NCBI GenBank assembly: GCA_000381565.1
Contig: KB906724.1
Coordinates: 592,350 to 656,349, forward strand
Reading direction: 5' to 3'
Source of the DNA: Oxalobacteraceae bacterium AB_14
GTDB taxonomy: Bacteria; Pseudomonadota; Gammaproteobacteria; Burkholderiales; Burkholderiaceae_D
Length of the DNA: 64,000 nt
The position numbers and the translations under genes were made by a program. The first letter of the stretch is position 1; every line of letters starts with the position of its first letter. The notes beneath the pieces are model-generated. The model saw only the letters and a list, made by a program, of their open reading frames with translations, had not been told where the DNA came from and made no database searches. Shown piece by piece: positions 51,979-61,433 of this stretch.

Positions 51979-54900
51979 TCAGGCCACTTCGTTGCGGGAC
52001 TTGACGTCGTGCAGCGGCTCGATGGCGTCCTGCAGCGCGGCCTCTTCGTCGTCGGCCTTGCCCTTGAAGAAGCGGGCGCAGCGCTTGCCCAGGCTGTCGA
52101 GGTAGGTGTAGGCCACCGGCACCACCACCAGGGTCAGCAAGGTCGAGGTGATCACGCCGCCGATCACCGCGCGGCCCATCGGCGCCTGCGTCTCGCCGCC
52201 GTCGCCCATGCCTATCGCCATCGGCAACATGCCGAACACCATCGCCAGCGTGGTCATCACGATCGGACGCAGCCGCACCTGGCCGGCCGACATGATCGCT
52301 TCGCGCTGGCCCATGCCGCCCTGCTGCGCATGGTTGGTGAAGTCCACCAGCAGGATCGCGTTCTTGGTCACCAGGCCCATCAGCATGATGAAGCCGATCA
52401 CCGAGAAGATGTTCAGGGTGCTGCCGGTAATGAGCAGCGCCACCAGCACGCCGATCAGCGACAGCGGCAAGGACATCATGATCGCCACCGGCTGCAGGAA
52501 GCTGCCGAACTGCGAGGCCAGCACCAGATAGATGAAGATCACCGCGATGCCCAGCGCGATCATGGCCGACGACATGCTCTCCTCCATGTCCTGGGCGTTG
52601 CCGCCGACGTCGAAGCGCACGCCGGCCGGCAAGTCGATTTCCTTCATGGCCTTCTTGACGTCGCTGTCGACGTCGCCGCCCGGACGGCCTTCGACGCCGG
52701 CGTACACCGCCACCCGGCGCTGCAGCGCCTGGCGCTTGAGCACCTGCGGGCTGAACGACGGCACGAAGTCCACCACCTGGCGCAGCGGCACCATCAGCGG
52801 GCGGCCGTCCGGCCCCAGCTTGCTCGAGGCCAGCGACAGGTCGGCCAGGTCGGCCACCTTCTGGCGGCCCGATTTCGGCAGCTGCACGTTGACGTCGTAG
52901 TTCTGGCCGTCGTCGGCCAGGAAGTGGCTGGTGGTGTCGCCCGCCACGAACGGCCGCAGCGCGCTGCCGATCTGCTGCACCGACAGGCCCAGGTCGCTGG
53001 CCAGCTCGTTGTTGATCTTGACCGTGGTCGACGGGTTGGCGCCTTCCTGGCTGTACTCCAGGTCGGCGATGCCCTTGATCTTGCGCATCTTGTCCATCAG
53101 GTGGTGGGCCACCGCGTCCAGCTTGCCTTCGTCGGTGCCGAGGATGGCGATGAAGATCGGCTTCCAGCCCACCGACATGGTGATGCCGGCGATCTTGCTC
53201 AGGCGCGCGCGCACCACGCCTTCGAGCTCCTTCTGCGAGCGCCGTTTATAAGTCTTGCGGTCCTGCAGCTTCATGTCGATCTGGGCGTTGTTGCGGCCGT
53301 CCTGGGTGCCGACCACCGCGATCACGCTGGCGATCTCGGGGAAGGCCTTGAGCGCCTCCTCGACCTGGCGCACCTTGTTGTCGGTGTACTCCAGGCTGGA
53401 GCCGACCGGGGTCTTCAGGTGCAGATTGATCCAGCCGTTGTCCTGGTCGGGGAACATCTCGCCGCCTATCATCGGCACCAGCATCAGGCTGGCGACGAAC
53501 AGGGTCGCGGCGAACGCCAGGGTCAGCTTGCGCCAGCGCAGCGCCAGGCCCAGCACCTTGCCGTACACCACGTGCAGGCGCTCGATGCCGCCTTCCACCC
53601 AGTGCATGAAGCGGCCCAGCCACGGCAGGTATTTGAAGCGGTCCTTGACCGGGTCCGGCCACACCGACGACAGCATCGGATCGAGCGTGAAGCTGACGAA
53701 CAGCGACACCAGCACGGCCACCGCGACGGTGACGCCGAACTGCAGGAAGAAGCGGCCGATGACGCCCTGCATGAAGGCCACCGGAATGAACACGGCGACG
53801 ATGGCGAAGGTGGTGGCCATCACGGCCAGGCCGATCTCGTTGGTGCCGTCCTCGGCCGCGCGGCGGTGGTTCTTGCCCATGCCCAGGTGGCGCACGATGT
53901 TCTCGCGCACCACGATGGCGTCGTCGATCAGCAGGCCGATACACAAGGACAAGGCCATCAGGGTCAGGAAGTTCAGCGTGAAGCCGAAGAACTTCATCGC
54001 GATGAAGCTGGCCATGACCGAGATCGGCAGGGTCAGGCCGGTGATGATGGTCGAGCGCCACGAGTGCAGGAAGAAGAACACGATGATCATGGTCAGCACC
54101 GCGCCCTCGATGATGGTCTGCTTCACATTGTCGAGCTGGCTTTGCACCTTCAGCGATTCGTCGTTCAGCACGGTCAGCGTGATGTCGGCCGGCAGCGTCT
54201 TCTGCAGATCGGCGGCGACCTGCTGGATGCGGCGGCCGACCTCGACCACGTTGGCGTCCTGCACCTTGGTGATGTCGATGGTGATGGCGCGCTCGCCGTT
54301 CAGGCGCGACACCGACAGCTCTTCCTGCGCGCCGTCGACCACGGTGGCGACCTGCTCCAGGTAGACCGGGCCGTTGGCGCGGCGCGCCACGATGATCTTG
54401 TTGAAGTCGCGCGGATCCTTCATCTTGCCCTCGACCCGCACCAGCTGCTCGTTGCCGGCAAAGCTGATCGAACCGGCCGGCAGGTTGGTGTTGGTGGCCT
54501 GGATGGCGTTGATCACTTCATCGACGCCGATCGCCTGCGCGTTGAGCTCGCTTGGACGCAGGCTGACCAGGATCTGGCGCGAGGCGGTGCCGTTCAGGCG
54601 CACCTGGCCGACCCCGGCCACGCCCTGGAAGCGCTTGCCGATCAGCTGGTCGGCCATGGTCGACAGGTCGCGCAGCGAGTGCGCGGTGGCGGTGATGCCG
54701 ATCTGCGCGATCGGCCGGCTGTTCTCGCCCTCGAAGCGGACGATGAACGGGTCCTTGGCTTCCTTCGGGAAGCGCGGGCGCACCTGCGCCACCTTGTCGC
54801 GCAAGTCCTGCATCGCCTTGTCCATATTGGTGGACAGTTCGAAGTCGATGTAGATGCCGGCGCGTCCTTCCCACGAATTGGCGCGCAAGGTCTTGATGCC

Positions 54901-55125
54901 GCTGACGGTGTTGACCACGTCCTCGATCGGCCGGGTGATGTCGTTCTCCACCGCTTCCGGCGAGGCGCCGGGATAGTTGACCTCGATCAGCGCGCCCGGA
55001 ATGTCGACGTTGGGCATGGACTCCAGGCCCAGTTCCCGGTAGGAGAACAGGCCCAGCACGACCAGCGCCACCATCACCATGGTGGCGAAGACGGGGTTCT
55101 GGATACTGGTTTTAGTGATCCACAT
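51979..55125 (-). CDS. RND multidrug efflux transporter (HAE1 type)
   Basis: A 1048-aa resistance-nodulation-division pump with twelve membrane helices in the inner membrane. It starts IQNPVFATMVMVALVVLGLFSYREL. Conserved proton-relay residues are in the LCIGLLIDDAIVVREN block (TM4 DD) and TM10 MLMGLVTKNAILLVDF (Lys). Two porter-domain repeats and the late TLAMVFGMLPMAIGMGDGGETQAPMGRAVIGG are present. HAE1-type pumps export drugs or other amphiphiles. It follows its adaptor by 3 bp; no outer-membrane factor is encoded next to it. Confidence 0.92.
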   Translation of the reverse strand: MWITKTSIQNPVFATMVMVALVVLGLFSYRELGLESMPNVDIPGALIEVNYPGASPEAVENDITRPIEDVVNTVSGIKTLRANSWEGRAGIYIDFELSTNMDKAMQDLRDKVAQVRPRFPKEAKDPFIVRFEGENSRPIAQIGITATAHSLRDLSTMADQLIGKRFQGVAGVGQVRLNGTASRQILVSLRPSELNAQAIGVDEVINAIQATNTNLPAGSISFAGNEQLVRVEGKMKDPRDFNKIIVARRANGPVYLEQVATVVDGAQEELSVSRLNGERAITIDITKVQDANVVEVGRRIQQVAADLQKTLPADITLTVLNDESLKVQSQLDNVKQTIIEGAVLTMIIVFFFLHSWRSTIITGLTLPISVMASFIAMKFFGFTLNFLTLMALSLCIGLLIDDAIVVRENIVRHLGMGKNHRRAAEDGTNEIGLAVMATTFAIVAVFIPVAFMQGVIGRFFLQFGVTVAVAVLVSLFVSFTLDPMLSSVWPDPVKDRFKYLPWLGRFMHWVEGGIERLHVVYGKVLGLALRWRKLTLAFAATLFVASLMLVPMIGGEMFPDQDNGWINLHLKTPVGSSLEYTDNKVRQVEEALKAFPEIASVIAVVGTQDGRNNAQIDMKLQDRKTYKRRSQKELEGVVRARLSKIAGITMSVGWKPIFIAILGTDEGKLDAVAHHLMDKMRKIKGIADLEYSQEGANPSTTVKINNELASDLGLSVQQIGSALRPFVAGDTTSHFLADDGQNYDVNVQLPKSGRQKVADLADLSLASSKLGPDGRPLMVPLRQVVDFVPSFSPQVLKRQALQRRVAVYAGVEGRPGGDVDSDVKKAMKEIDLPAGVRFDVGGNAQDMEESMSSAMIALGIAVIFIYLVLASQFGSFLQPVAIMMSLPLSLIGVLVALLITGSTLNIFSVIGFIMLMGLVTKNAILLVDFTNHAQQGGMGQREAIMSAGQVRLRPIVMTTLAMVFGMLPMAIGMGDGGETQAPMGRAVIGGVITSTLLTLVVVPVAYTYLDSLGKRCARFFKGKADDEEAALQDAIEPLHDVKSRNEVA

Positions 55126-55128
55126 GGT

Positions 55129-56355
55129 TTAGCCCTTCTGTGCCAGCATGGCGGCTTTATTCGGCTGCGCCGGCGTGGCGAGATTGGCCGGCAGCTTGAC
55201 CTGGCTGCCCGGCTTGACGCTGTCTAGCCTGGAGATGATGACGTTGGCGCCCGGCGCCAGGCCGTCGACCACCTCGGCGTAGCCCTCGTCCTCGTTGCGC
55301 AGGCCCAGCTTGACCGGCTGCGCCACCACCTTGCCCTGCACGATCTGGTACACCACCTGCCGGCCCTGCTCGGTGCGCAGCGCCGTCATCGGCACGATCG
55401 GCATCACGGCGGAGCGCTCGGTGACGATGTTGCCCTTGGCGAACATGCCGGCGCGCAGCGCGCCGTCGTCGTTGCCGACCGAGATATAGACCAGCATCGA
55501 ACGCGAGCCGGCCTCGGTGGCCGGGTTGATGCGCGCCACCTTGCCGGCGAAGTCGCGGCCCTGGAAGCCGTCGACCTTGAACCTGACCTCCTGGCCCACC
55601 CTGACGCGCGGGATTTCCGAGGCCGGCACCTGCGCCTCCAGGGTCAGCGCGGACAGGTTGACGATGCTGTAGACCGGCATGTCCGGCGCCAGCTTCTCGC
55701 CGGCCTGCACGTGGCGCTTGCTGACCACGCCGCTGATGGGCGCCTTGATGACGCCGTCGTTCAGCGCGATGCGCGCGATCTCCACCATCGCCGCGGCCGA
55801 CTTGACGTTGGCGCGCGCCAGCTCGACGCTGTTCTGCGTCGAATCGTAGGCGTTCTGCGAAATGTATTTCTGCTTGAGCAGGGCCTGACTGTTGGCCTCG
55901 TTCTTGGTGGCCAGCGACAGCTTGGCCTGCGCTTCGTCGAGCATGGCCTGCTGCTGTTGCAGGCGCGCGCGCAGGTCGGACTGGTCGATGCGGGCCAGCA
56001 CCTGGCCGGCGGACACCGCCATGCCTTCCTGCAGCGTGGTGGCCTCCACCACGCCCGACACCTTGGACTTGATGGTGGCCGAACTCAGGGGCGCCAGCGA
56101 GCCGGACAAGGGCAAGCTGACCGCCAATGATCGTGCATCGATGGCCGCGATATCGCCGCTGGCCAGCTCGAAGACTTCCTGTTGCTTTTTATCGTCCTTG
56201 GCCGCCTGCGTGCTGGGCGGCGCGGCGTCCTTCTTGTGCAGGACGGTCCAGCCGCCGCCGGCCAGGCCGATGACGACCAGCAGCGCCAGCGGCTTGCGCC
56301 AGCGTTTGCTGCGCGCCGTGGATTGTGGGGGGACGGGCAAGGTTTCAAGTTTCAT
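55129..56355 (-). CDS. RND periplasmic adaptor (membrane-fusion protein)
   Basis: A 408-aa MFP with an N-terminal membrane anchor (KPLALLVVIGLAGGGWTVL) and a barrel-sandwich hybrid (SGVVEATTLQEGMAVSAGQVLARIDQSDL). A coiled coil (LRARLQQQQAMLDEAQAKLSLATK...), the return lipoyl half (NDGVIKAPISGVVSKRHVQAGEKLAPDMPVYSIV) and beta-barrel segments follow. It bridges the RND pump to a TolC-like channel. It is the first gene of the two-gene operon. Confidence 0.92.
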   Translation of the reverse strand: MKLETLPVPPQSTARSKRWRKPLALLVVIGLAGGGWTVLHKKDAAPPSTQAAKDDKKQQEVFELASGDIAAIDARSLAVSLPLSGSLAPLSSATIKSKVSGVVEATTLQEGMAVSAGQVLARIDQSDLRARLQQQQAMLDEAQAKLSLATKNEANSQALLKQKYISQNAYDSTQNSVELARANVKSAAAMVEIARIALNDGVIKAPISGVVSKRHVQAGEKLAPDMPVYSIVNLSALTLEAQVPASEIPRVRVGQEVRFKVDGFQGRDFAGKVARINPATEAGSRSMLVYISVGNDDGALRAGMFAKGNIVTERSAVMPIVPMTALRTEQGRQVVYQIVQGKVVAQPVKLGLRNEDEGYAEVVDGLAPGANVIISRLDSVKPGSQVKLPANLATPAQPNKAAMLAQKG

Positions 56356-56575
56356 ATCGTTCTTCTATCAAAAGGTCGCCACGGCGCATGTTGGCACTTT
56401 ATGAATTTTCAAGGCCGGCTGCCAGTGAAATGCGACAGGCCGCGAAAAAATACGGATGAACGGTCAAAACGCGGGATCGAGCGCGTTTGACGGAAGTCAA
56501 TGGTCGATTCCTGTCAGCGGCAAGAATGAGCAAGGCCTGAGAGGGCGCTATGGGCGCTAAGCCGGAGAGGGCCAG

Positions 56576-58330
56576 GTGGCACCAGCACACAAACGAGATG
56601 ACGGCGCGGGCGCGGATTTCCGCGCGATGGTAGCGCGCACCTGCGACGCCGTGCTGGTGCTGCAGGATGGCCGCGTGGTCGCCAGCAATCCGGCCGCGCA
56701 GGCCATGTTCGAATGCGACCGGCCGGACCGCTTGCTGGGCCTGGGGCTGGTCGATTTGTCACCATTGCAGCAGGCCGAGGGCGTGCTGTCGGCACGCACG
56801 CTGGCCGAGTTGCTGGCCGACGCGCAGCGCGACGGCAACCGCCGCTTCGAATGGTGCGGCGTCGGCTGCGGCGGGCGCCAGTTCTGGGCCGAGGTGCTGC
56901 TGACCGCGATCGGACCGCGGCGCCTGTATGCGGCGATCCGCGACATCTCGGCGCGCAAGCAGGACCAGCTGGTGATGTACCTGGCGCTGCTGGCCGACGT
57001 CGCCGACCGCCGCCGCTCCGAGGAACAGACCCGCCACCTGGCCGAGCACGACTTCCTGACCGACCTGCCGAACCGGGTGCTGCTGCTCGACCGCCTGAAT
57101 CTGGCGATGGCGGCGGCGCGGCGCAAGCGCAGCCGGCTGGCGATCCTGTTCCTTGATATCGACCGTTTTAAGAACATCAACGACACGCTGGGCCACCACG
57201 CCGGCGACCAGCTGTTGCAGGAAGTGGCGGCGCGGCTGGTGCGCTGCGTGCGCAGCGTCGACACCGTCAGCCGCCAGGGCGGCGACGAGTTCGTCATCAT
57301 GCTGTCCGAGATCGGCGGCATCGACCAGGTGGCGCACGTGGCCGATACCGTGCTGGACGCCATCAGCCAGGAGTTCGTGCTGGAGCCGCACCGGCTGCAC
57401 GTGAGCACCTCGATCGGCGTCAGCATCTACCCGGACGACGGCGCCGACATCGACACCCTGGTGCGCAACGCCGACCTGGCCATGTACCACGCCAAGGAAA
57501 AGGGCCGCAACGGCTTCCAGTTCTTCAGCCCCGAGATGAACGCCCAGATCGTCGAGCGGGTGACGTTCGAAAACGAGCTGCGGCGCGCGCTGCGCGAGCA
57601 GCAGTTCGTGCTGGAGTACGAGGCCCAGGTCGACATCGCCAGCGCCCGGCCGCTGGCGGCCGAAGCCCTGCTGCGCTGGCGCCATCCGGCGCTGGGGCTG
57701 CTGCGGCCGGAGCGCTTCATCGGCGTCGCCGAGGACAGCGGCCTGATGGTGGCGATCGGCCAGTGGGTGCTGGAGCAGGCCTGCCGCGCAGCGCGGCGCT
57801 GGCAGGACGCCGGTCATGCGCTGGTGGTGTCGGTCAACCTGTCGCAGACGCAGTTCCTGCAACGCAACCTGGCCGACAGCGTCGGCGCGGCGCTGGCGGC
57901 ATCGGGCCTGGCGCCGGAATTGCTGGAGCTGGAGCTGACCGAGGCCATCATCATGCGCAACGTGGCCTCGGCGCCGGCCACGCTGCGTGCCTTGCGGGCG
58001 CTGGGCGTGCGGCTGGCGATCGACGACTTCGGCACCGGCTACACCCGGGTCAGCCACCTGCGCGAGTACCCGTTCGACAAGCTGAAGATAGACCGCACCT
58101 TCATCGGCGACATCGGCAGCGTGGCCGACGGCGCGGCGCCGCCGGTGGTGGTGATCGCCATGATCGCGATGGCGCGCAGCCTGGGCTTGACGGTGCTGGC
58201 GGAAGGGGTGGAGACCGAGGCGCAGCTGAGCTTCCTGGCGCAGCACGGCTGCCAGCAGTACCAGGGCCACTACGCGCGGCAGAACGGCCTGCTCGACGGC
58301 CTGGACGGCCTGCTGGACGGCGCCGCCTGA
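56576..58330 (+). CDS. PAS-GGDEF-EAL bifunctional c-di-GMP protein
   Basis: A 584-aa cytosolic protein: PAS-like domain (~residues 20-125), GGDEF domain with an intact active site SRQGGDEFVIML and an RSVD inhibitory (I) site five residues upstream. The EAL domain keeps AAEALLRWRHP, VSVNLS, ELTEAI, DDFGTGYT, LKIDRTFI and AEGVET, so both diguanylate-cyclase and phosphodiesterase activities are possible. The C-terminus ends in a DG-rich LLDGLDGLLDG tail that is not part of the domain. Start GTG 56576; a strong site is not obvious. Confidence 0.9.
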   Translation: MAPAHKRDDGAGADFRAMVARTCDAVLVLQDGRVVASNPAAQAMFECDRPDRLLGLGLVDLSPLQQAEGVLSARTLAELLADAQRDGNRRFEWCGVGCGGRQFWAEVLLTAIGPRRLYAAIRDISARKQDQLVMYLALLADVADRRRSEEQTRHLAEHDFLTDLPNRVLLLDRLNLAMAAARRKRSRLAILFLDIDRFKNINDTLGHHAGDQLLQEVAARLVRCVRSVDTVSRQGGDEFVIMLSEIGGIDQVAHVADTVLDAISQEFVLEPHRLHVSTSIGVSIYPDDGADIDTLVRNADLAMYHAKEKGRNGFQFFSPEMNAQIVERVTFENELRRALREQQFVLEYEAQVDIASARPLAAEALLRWRHPALGLLRPERFIGVAEDSGLMVAIGQWVLEQACRAARRWQDAGHALVVSVNLSQTQFLQRNLADSVGAALAASGLAPELLELELTEAIIMRNVASAPATLRALRALGVRLAIDDFGTGYTRVSHLREYPFDKLKIDRTFIGDIGSVADGAAPPVVVIAMIAMARSLGLTVLAEGVETEAQLSFLAQHGCQQYQGHYARQNGLLDGLDGLLDGAA

Positions 58331-59329
58331 CTACATGGCGGCGGCGCGGTCGCGCGCGCCGTACAGGCGCAACCGCACCAGCACCTGGCCGTGGTCGGAC
58401 GCTTCCGGCTTGTCCTGCAGCAGGTGGTCGTTCAGATAGGTCACCTCCAGCACCTCGCCGACCGCGTAGCGCGAGGCCGGGTTGAATTCCTCCGACACCA
58501 GCACATGGTCGATGGTCATGTAGTGGCCCTCGTGGATGTTGGTGTAGCCGACCTGGCGCAGCGTGTCGCGGCCCAGCTGGATCTGGTTGCAGTCGAACAT
58601 GCGCCCGCTGAGCTCCTCGCCCGGCAGGCCGGCCGCGCCGGCGCCCATGACGATGGCGGTGGTGACGGCGTCGGCGGTGTCGTTGAAATCGCCCAGCACC
58701 ACGCGCGGCCGGCGCGCGCTGCTTTCGAGCTGGCTGAGCAGGGCGCGCAGGGCCACCGCCTCGGTGCCGCGCCGTATCAGCGAGCGCAGCTTCGCTTGCG
58801 CGTACTGCATCGGGTCGGCGCAGTCGTCGCCGCTGCCGTAGTCGGGGCGCTTGGATTTGAGGTGGATGACGATCACGTCGACGATGCGCCGGTCCGGCAG
58901 CAGCACCTGCGCGTGCAGCGGCGCGCGGGCGAACTGGCCGGCGTCGCGGCTGCCGGCCGGCAGCGCCACGCCGTCGGGGAAGGCGCGGTATTCGGCGGCC
59001 GGCGCCGCCAGCGGCAGGCGCGAGATCAGCGCCACCTGCGGCGCCAGGCGCGCGGCGCCGGTGGCGGGATCGGGCGCGGCGTCGAAGCCGGCCAGCGTGG
59101 CCTCGCGGTAGCGCGCGCTGTGGGACAGCACGTCGCGCAGCGCCGCCAGCGAAAAGATTTCCTGCAGCCCGATCACGTCGGCGTCGAGCTGGTCCAGCTG
59201 CTGCGCGGTCCACAGGACTTTCGCTTCATACTCGGCCGGCGTCAATGGCGGCAGATTGTCGTACAATTTCGCCCCAGGCTGGGAAAGATTGCAAACATTG
59301 AAAGTGGCAAAGCGAATTTCCTGCTGCAT
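58331..59329 (-). CDS. Endonuclease/exonuclease/phosphatase family protein
   Basis: A 332-aa EEP-fold hydrolase: start RFATFNVCNLSQPG, ADVIGLQEIFS with the metal-binding glutamate, VIVIHLKSKRPDYG, RPRVVLGDFNDTADAV and the end motif DHVLVSEEFN...ASDHGQVLVRLRL. No signal peptide is seen. Substrates in this family range from DNA to sugar phosphates and phospholipids, so the role is open. It ends against the stop of the convergent PAS-GGDEF-EAL gene and is divergent from ybaK. Confidence 0.85.
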   Translation of the reverse strand: MQQEIRFATFNVCNLSQPGAKLYDNLPPLTPAEYEAKVLWTAQQLDQLDADVIGLQEIFSLAALRDVLSHSARYREATLAGFDAAPDPATGAARLAPQVALISRLPLAAPAAEYRAFPDGVALPAGSRDAGQFARAPLHAQVLLPDRRIVDVIVIHLKSKRPDYGSGDDCADPMQYAQAKLRSLIRRGTEAVALRALLSQLESSARRPRVVLGDFNDTADAVTTAIVMGAGAAGLPGEELSGRMFDCNQIQLGRDTLRQVGYTNIHEGHYMTIDHVLVSEEFNPASRYAVGEVLEVTYLNDHLLQDKPEASDHGQVLVRLRLYGARDRAAAM

Positions 59330-59373
59330 AATTAGAAACTCCCGATCATTACTTCACAAGCAGCGTATCACGC

Positions 59374-59865
59374 ATGGCTAAAAAAGAGCACATCTCCGAG
59401 ACCCCGGCAACGCAAATGCTGCGCAAACATAAGGTGGTCTTCAGCGAGCACCCCTACGACTACGAAGAACACGGCGGCACCACGGTGTCGGCGCGCGAAC
59501 TGGGCGTGGACGAACACGCGGTGGTCAAGACCCTGGTCATGCAAGACGAGGCCGCTAAACCCTTGATTGTGCTGATGCACGGCGATTGCAAGGTCTCGAC
59601 CAAAAACCTGGCGCGCGGCATCGGCTGCAAATCCGTCGAGCCGTGCAAGCCGGAGGTGGCCACCCGCCACAGCGGCTACCAGATCGGCGGCACCTCGCCG
59701 TTCGGCACCCGCAAGCTGCTGCCGGTGTATGTCGAGGATAGCATTCTTGCGCTGGAAACGATTTATATCAATGGCGGCCGCAGGGGTTATCTGGTTGGCA
59801 TCGCGCCGCGGGTGCTGGTCGAGCTGCTGCAGGCCCGGCCGGTGCACTGCGCGCTGGCCGATTAG
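59374..59865 (+). CDS. ybaK: Cys-tRNA(Pro)/Cys-tRNA(Cys) deacylase YbaK
   Basis: A trans-editing protein that hydrolyses Cys-tRNA(Pro). The 163-aa sequence has the EbsC/YbaK pattern: [48 protein letters not shown], the catalytic-site [21 protein letters not shown] and [27 protein letters not shown] single-gene unit; ATG 59374 is the conserved start. Confidence 0.93.
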   Translation: MAKKEHISETPATQMLRKHKVVFSEHPYDYEEHGGTTVSARELGVDEHAVVKTLVMQDEAAKPLIVLMHGDCKVSTKNLARGIGCKSVEPCKPEVATRHSGYQIGGTSPFGTRKLLPVYVEDSILALETIYINGGRRGYLVGIAPRVLVELLQARPVHCALAD

Positions 59866-59936
59866 TTGGCCGATTGGGCGTCGGCAGTGTATATTCAGCG
59901 GCCCCCAACGGGCGCATGATTACTTTTGAGGAAATA

Positions 59937-60566
59937 ATGAATACAGTTTGGATGACCGTCGCCGCCTATCTGATCGGCTCGATCTCGTTTGCCGTCGTGA
60001 TGAGCAAGTTGTTCGGCATCGCCGATCCCCGCACCTACGGTTCGAAAAATCCCGGCGCCACCAACGTGTTGCGCAGTGGTAATAAGGCGGCCGCCATCAT
60101 GACCCTGATCGGCGACGGCGCCAAGGGCTGGCTGGCGGTGTGGCTGGCGATCCGCTACCAGGATCAGTTGCAGATCGGCGACGCCAGCATCGCGCTGGTG
60201 GCGATCGCGGTGTTCCTGGGCCATTTGTGGCCGGTGTTCTTCCGCTTTGCCGGCGGCAAGGGCGTGGCGACCGCGCTGGGCGTGCTGCTGGGCCTGAATC
60301 CGTGGCTGGGCCTGGCCACCCTGGTGACCTGGCTGGCGGTGGCGTTCGCGTTCCGCTACTCGTCGCTGGCGGCGCTGGTGGCGGCGCTGTTCGCGCCGTT
60401 CTACTACGGCCTGCTGTTCGGCGTCGAGCCGCAGCTGTTCGCGGTGTTCGTCATGAGCGCACTGTTGGCTTTCCGTCACAGCAAGAATATTTCGAATTTG
60501 CTGGCGGGCAAGGAAAGCCGCATCGGCAGCAAGAGCAAAGACGCTGTCAAAGACAAGAAAAAGTAA
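59937..60566 (+). CDS. plsY: Glycerol-3-phosphate acyltransferase PlsY
   Basis: PlsY acylates glycerol-3-phosphate from acyl-phosphate, the first step of phospholipid synthesis, and complements the distant plsC of this window. The 209-aa protein has seven helices and motifs [65 protein letters not shown] and [22 protein letters not shown] 59937 has TGAGGAAA upstream; longer frames extend into ybaK's spacer. Confidence 0.94.
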   Translation: MNTVWMTVAAYLIGSISFAVVMSKLFGIADPRTYGSKNPGATNVLRSGNKAAAIMTLIGDGAKGWLAVWLAIRYQDQLQIGDASIALVAIAVFLGHLWPVFFRFAGGKGVATALGVLLGLNPWLGLATLVTWLAVAFAFRYSSLAALVAALFAPFYYGLLFGVEPQLFAVFVMSALLAFRHSKNISNLLAGKESRIGSKSKDAVKDKKK

Positions 60567-60578
60567 GGCCATCCCCCT

Positions 60579-60602
60579 CCCGGCGCTTGATTTTGCGCCG
60601 GG
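60579..60602 (+). terminator. Hairpin after plsY
   Basis: CCCGGCGC (60579-60586) and GCGCCGGG (60595-60602) form a perfect 8-bp stem with an 8-base loop, 13 bp past the plsY stop. No U-run follows, so it may be a weak or rho-dependent terminator. Confidence 0.4.
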
Positions 60603-60643
60603 TGTCGCCATATGCTGAAAATTCCGTTTAGCAAAGGCACATC

Positions 60644-61300
60644 ATGACCACTCCCCTGAAGATCGATTTCGTCTCCGACGTTTCCTGCCCGTGGTGCGCC
60701 ATCGGCCTCAAGTCGCTGGACCGGGCGCTGGCCAATCTCGGCGACGAGGCGGCAGTGAGCATGCACTTCCAGCCTTTCGAGCTCAATCCCGACATGGGCC
60801 CCGAGGGCCAGGACATCGTCGAGCACCTGACCGGGAAGTACGGTTCGACCCCGTCGCAGCAGGACCAGGCGCGCGAGATGATACGCGCGCGCGGCGCCGA
60901 AGTCGGCTTCGATTTCGCCATGGGCAAGCGCAGCCGCATCTACAACACCTTCGACGCCCACCGCCTGCTGCACTGGGCCGAGACCGAGGGCGAGGGCAAG
61001 CAGAAGGCGCTGAAGGAGGCGCTGTTCGGCGCCTATTTCACCAAGGGCGACGACCCCAGCTCGCACGACGTGCTGCTGCGCGTGGCCGGCGAAGTGGGGC
61101 TGGACACCGGCGTCGCCGCCGAGGTGCTGCAATCGAACCAGTACGCCGACGAGGTGCGCGAGCGCGAGCAGTTCTTCCAGCGCCACGGCATCAACTCGGT
61201 GCCGGCCGTGATCATCAACGAGCGCCACCTGATTTCCGGCGGCCAGCCGGCCGAGGTGTTTGAAAAGGCGCTGCGCGAAATCATGGCGCAGGCGGCTTAA
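60644..61300 (+). CDS. DsbA-family FrnE-like oxidoreductase
   Basis: A 218-aa cytosolic DsbA-fold protein: DFVSDVSCPWCAIGLKSL with active site CPWC (Cys15/Cys18), the helical insert and the cis-proline region FFQRHGINSVPAVIINERHLISGGQP. FrnE/2-hydroxychromene-2-carboxylate isomerase relatives act as thiol oxidoreductases or isomerases without a signal peptide. The function in this genome is not fixed; FrnE of Deinococcus is linked to stress resistance. Confidence 0.88.
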   Translation: MTTPLKIDFVSDVSCPWCAIGLKSLDRALANLGDEAAVSMHFQPFELNPDMGPEGQDIVEHLTGKYGSTPSQQDQAREMIRARGAEVGFDFAMGKRSRIYNTFDAHRLLHWAETEGEGKQKALKEALFGAYFTKGDDPSSHDVLLRVAGEVGLDTGVAAEVLQSNQYADEVREREQFFQRHGINSVPAVIINERHLISGGQPAEVFEKALREIMAQAA

Positions 61301-61433
61301 AAAATGCGGACCGCGGCGGGGGCAAGTGCTCCCGCCGTCCCTGTTTTGCGATAAACTGACCGGGTAGCACCATAGTTCGGCCCCGCCTCGTGCCGGGTGC
61401 CCATAAAAGATCGACGTCGCTACAGGGAGGCCT

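Noticed and set aside
51937..55227. 1096-codon plus-strand frame
   Set aside because: Exact antisense shadow of the RND pump; repetitive His/Gln/Arg composition and no motif.
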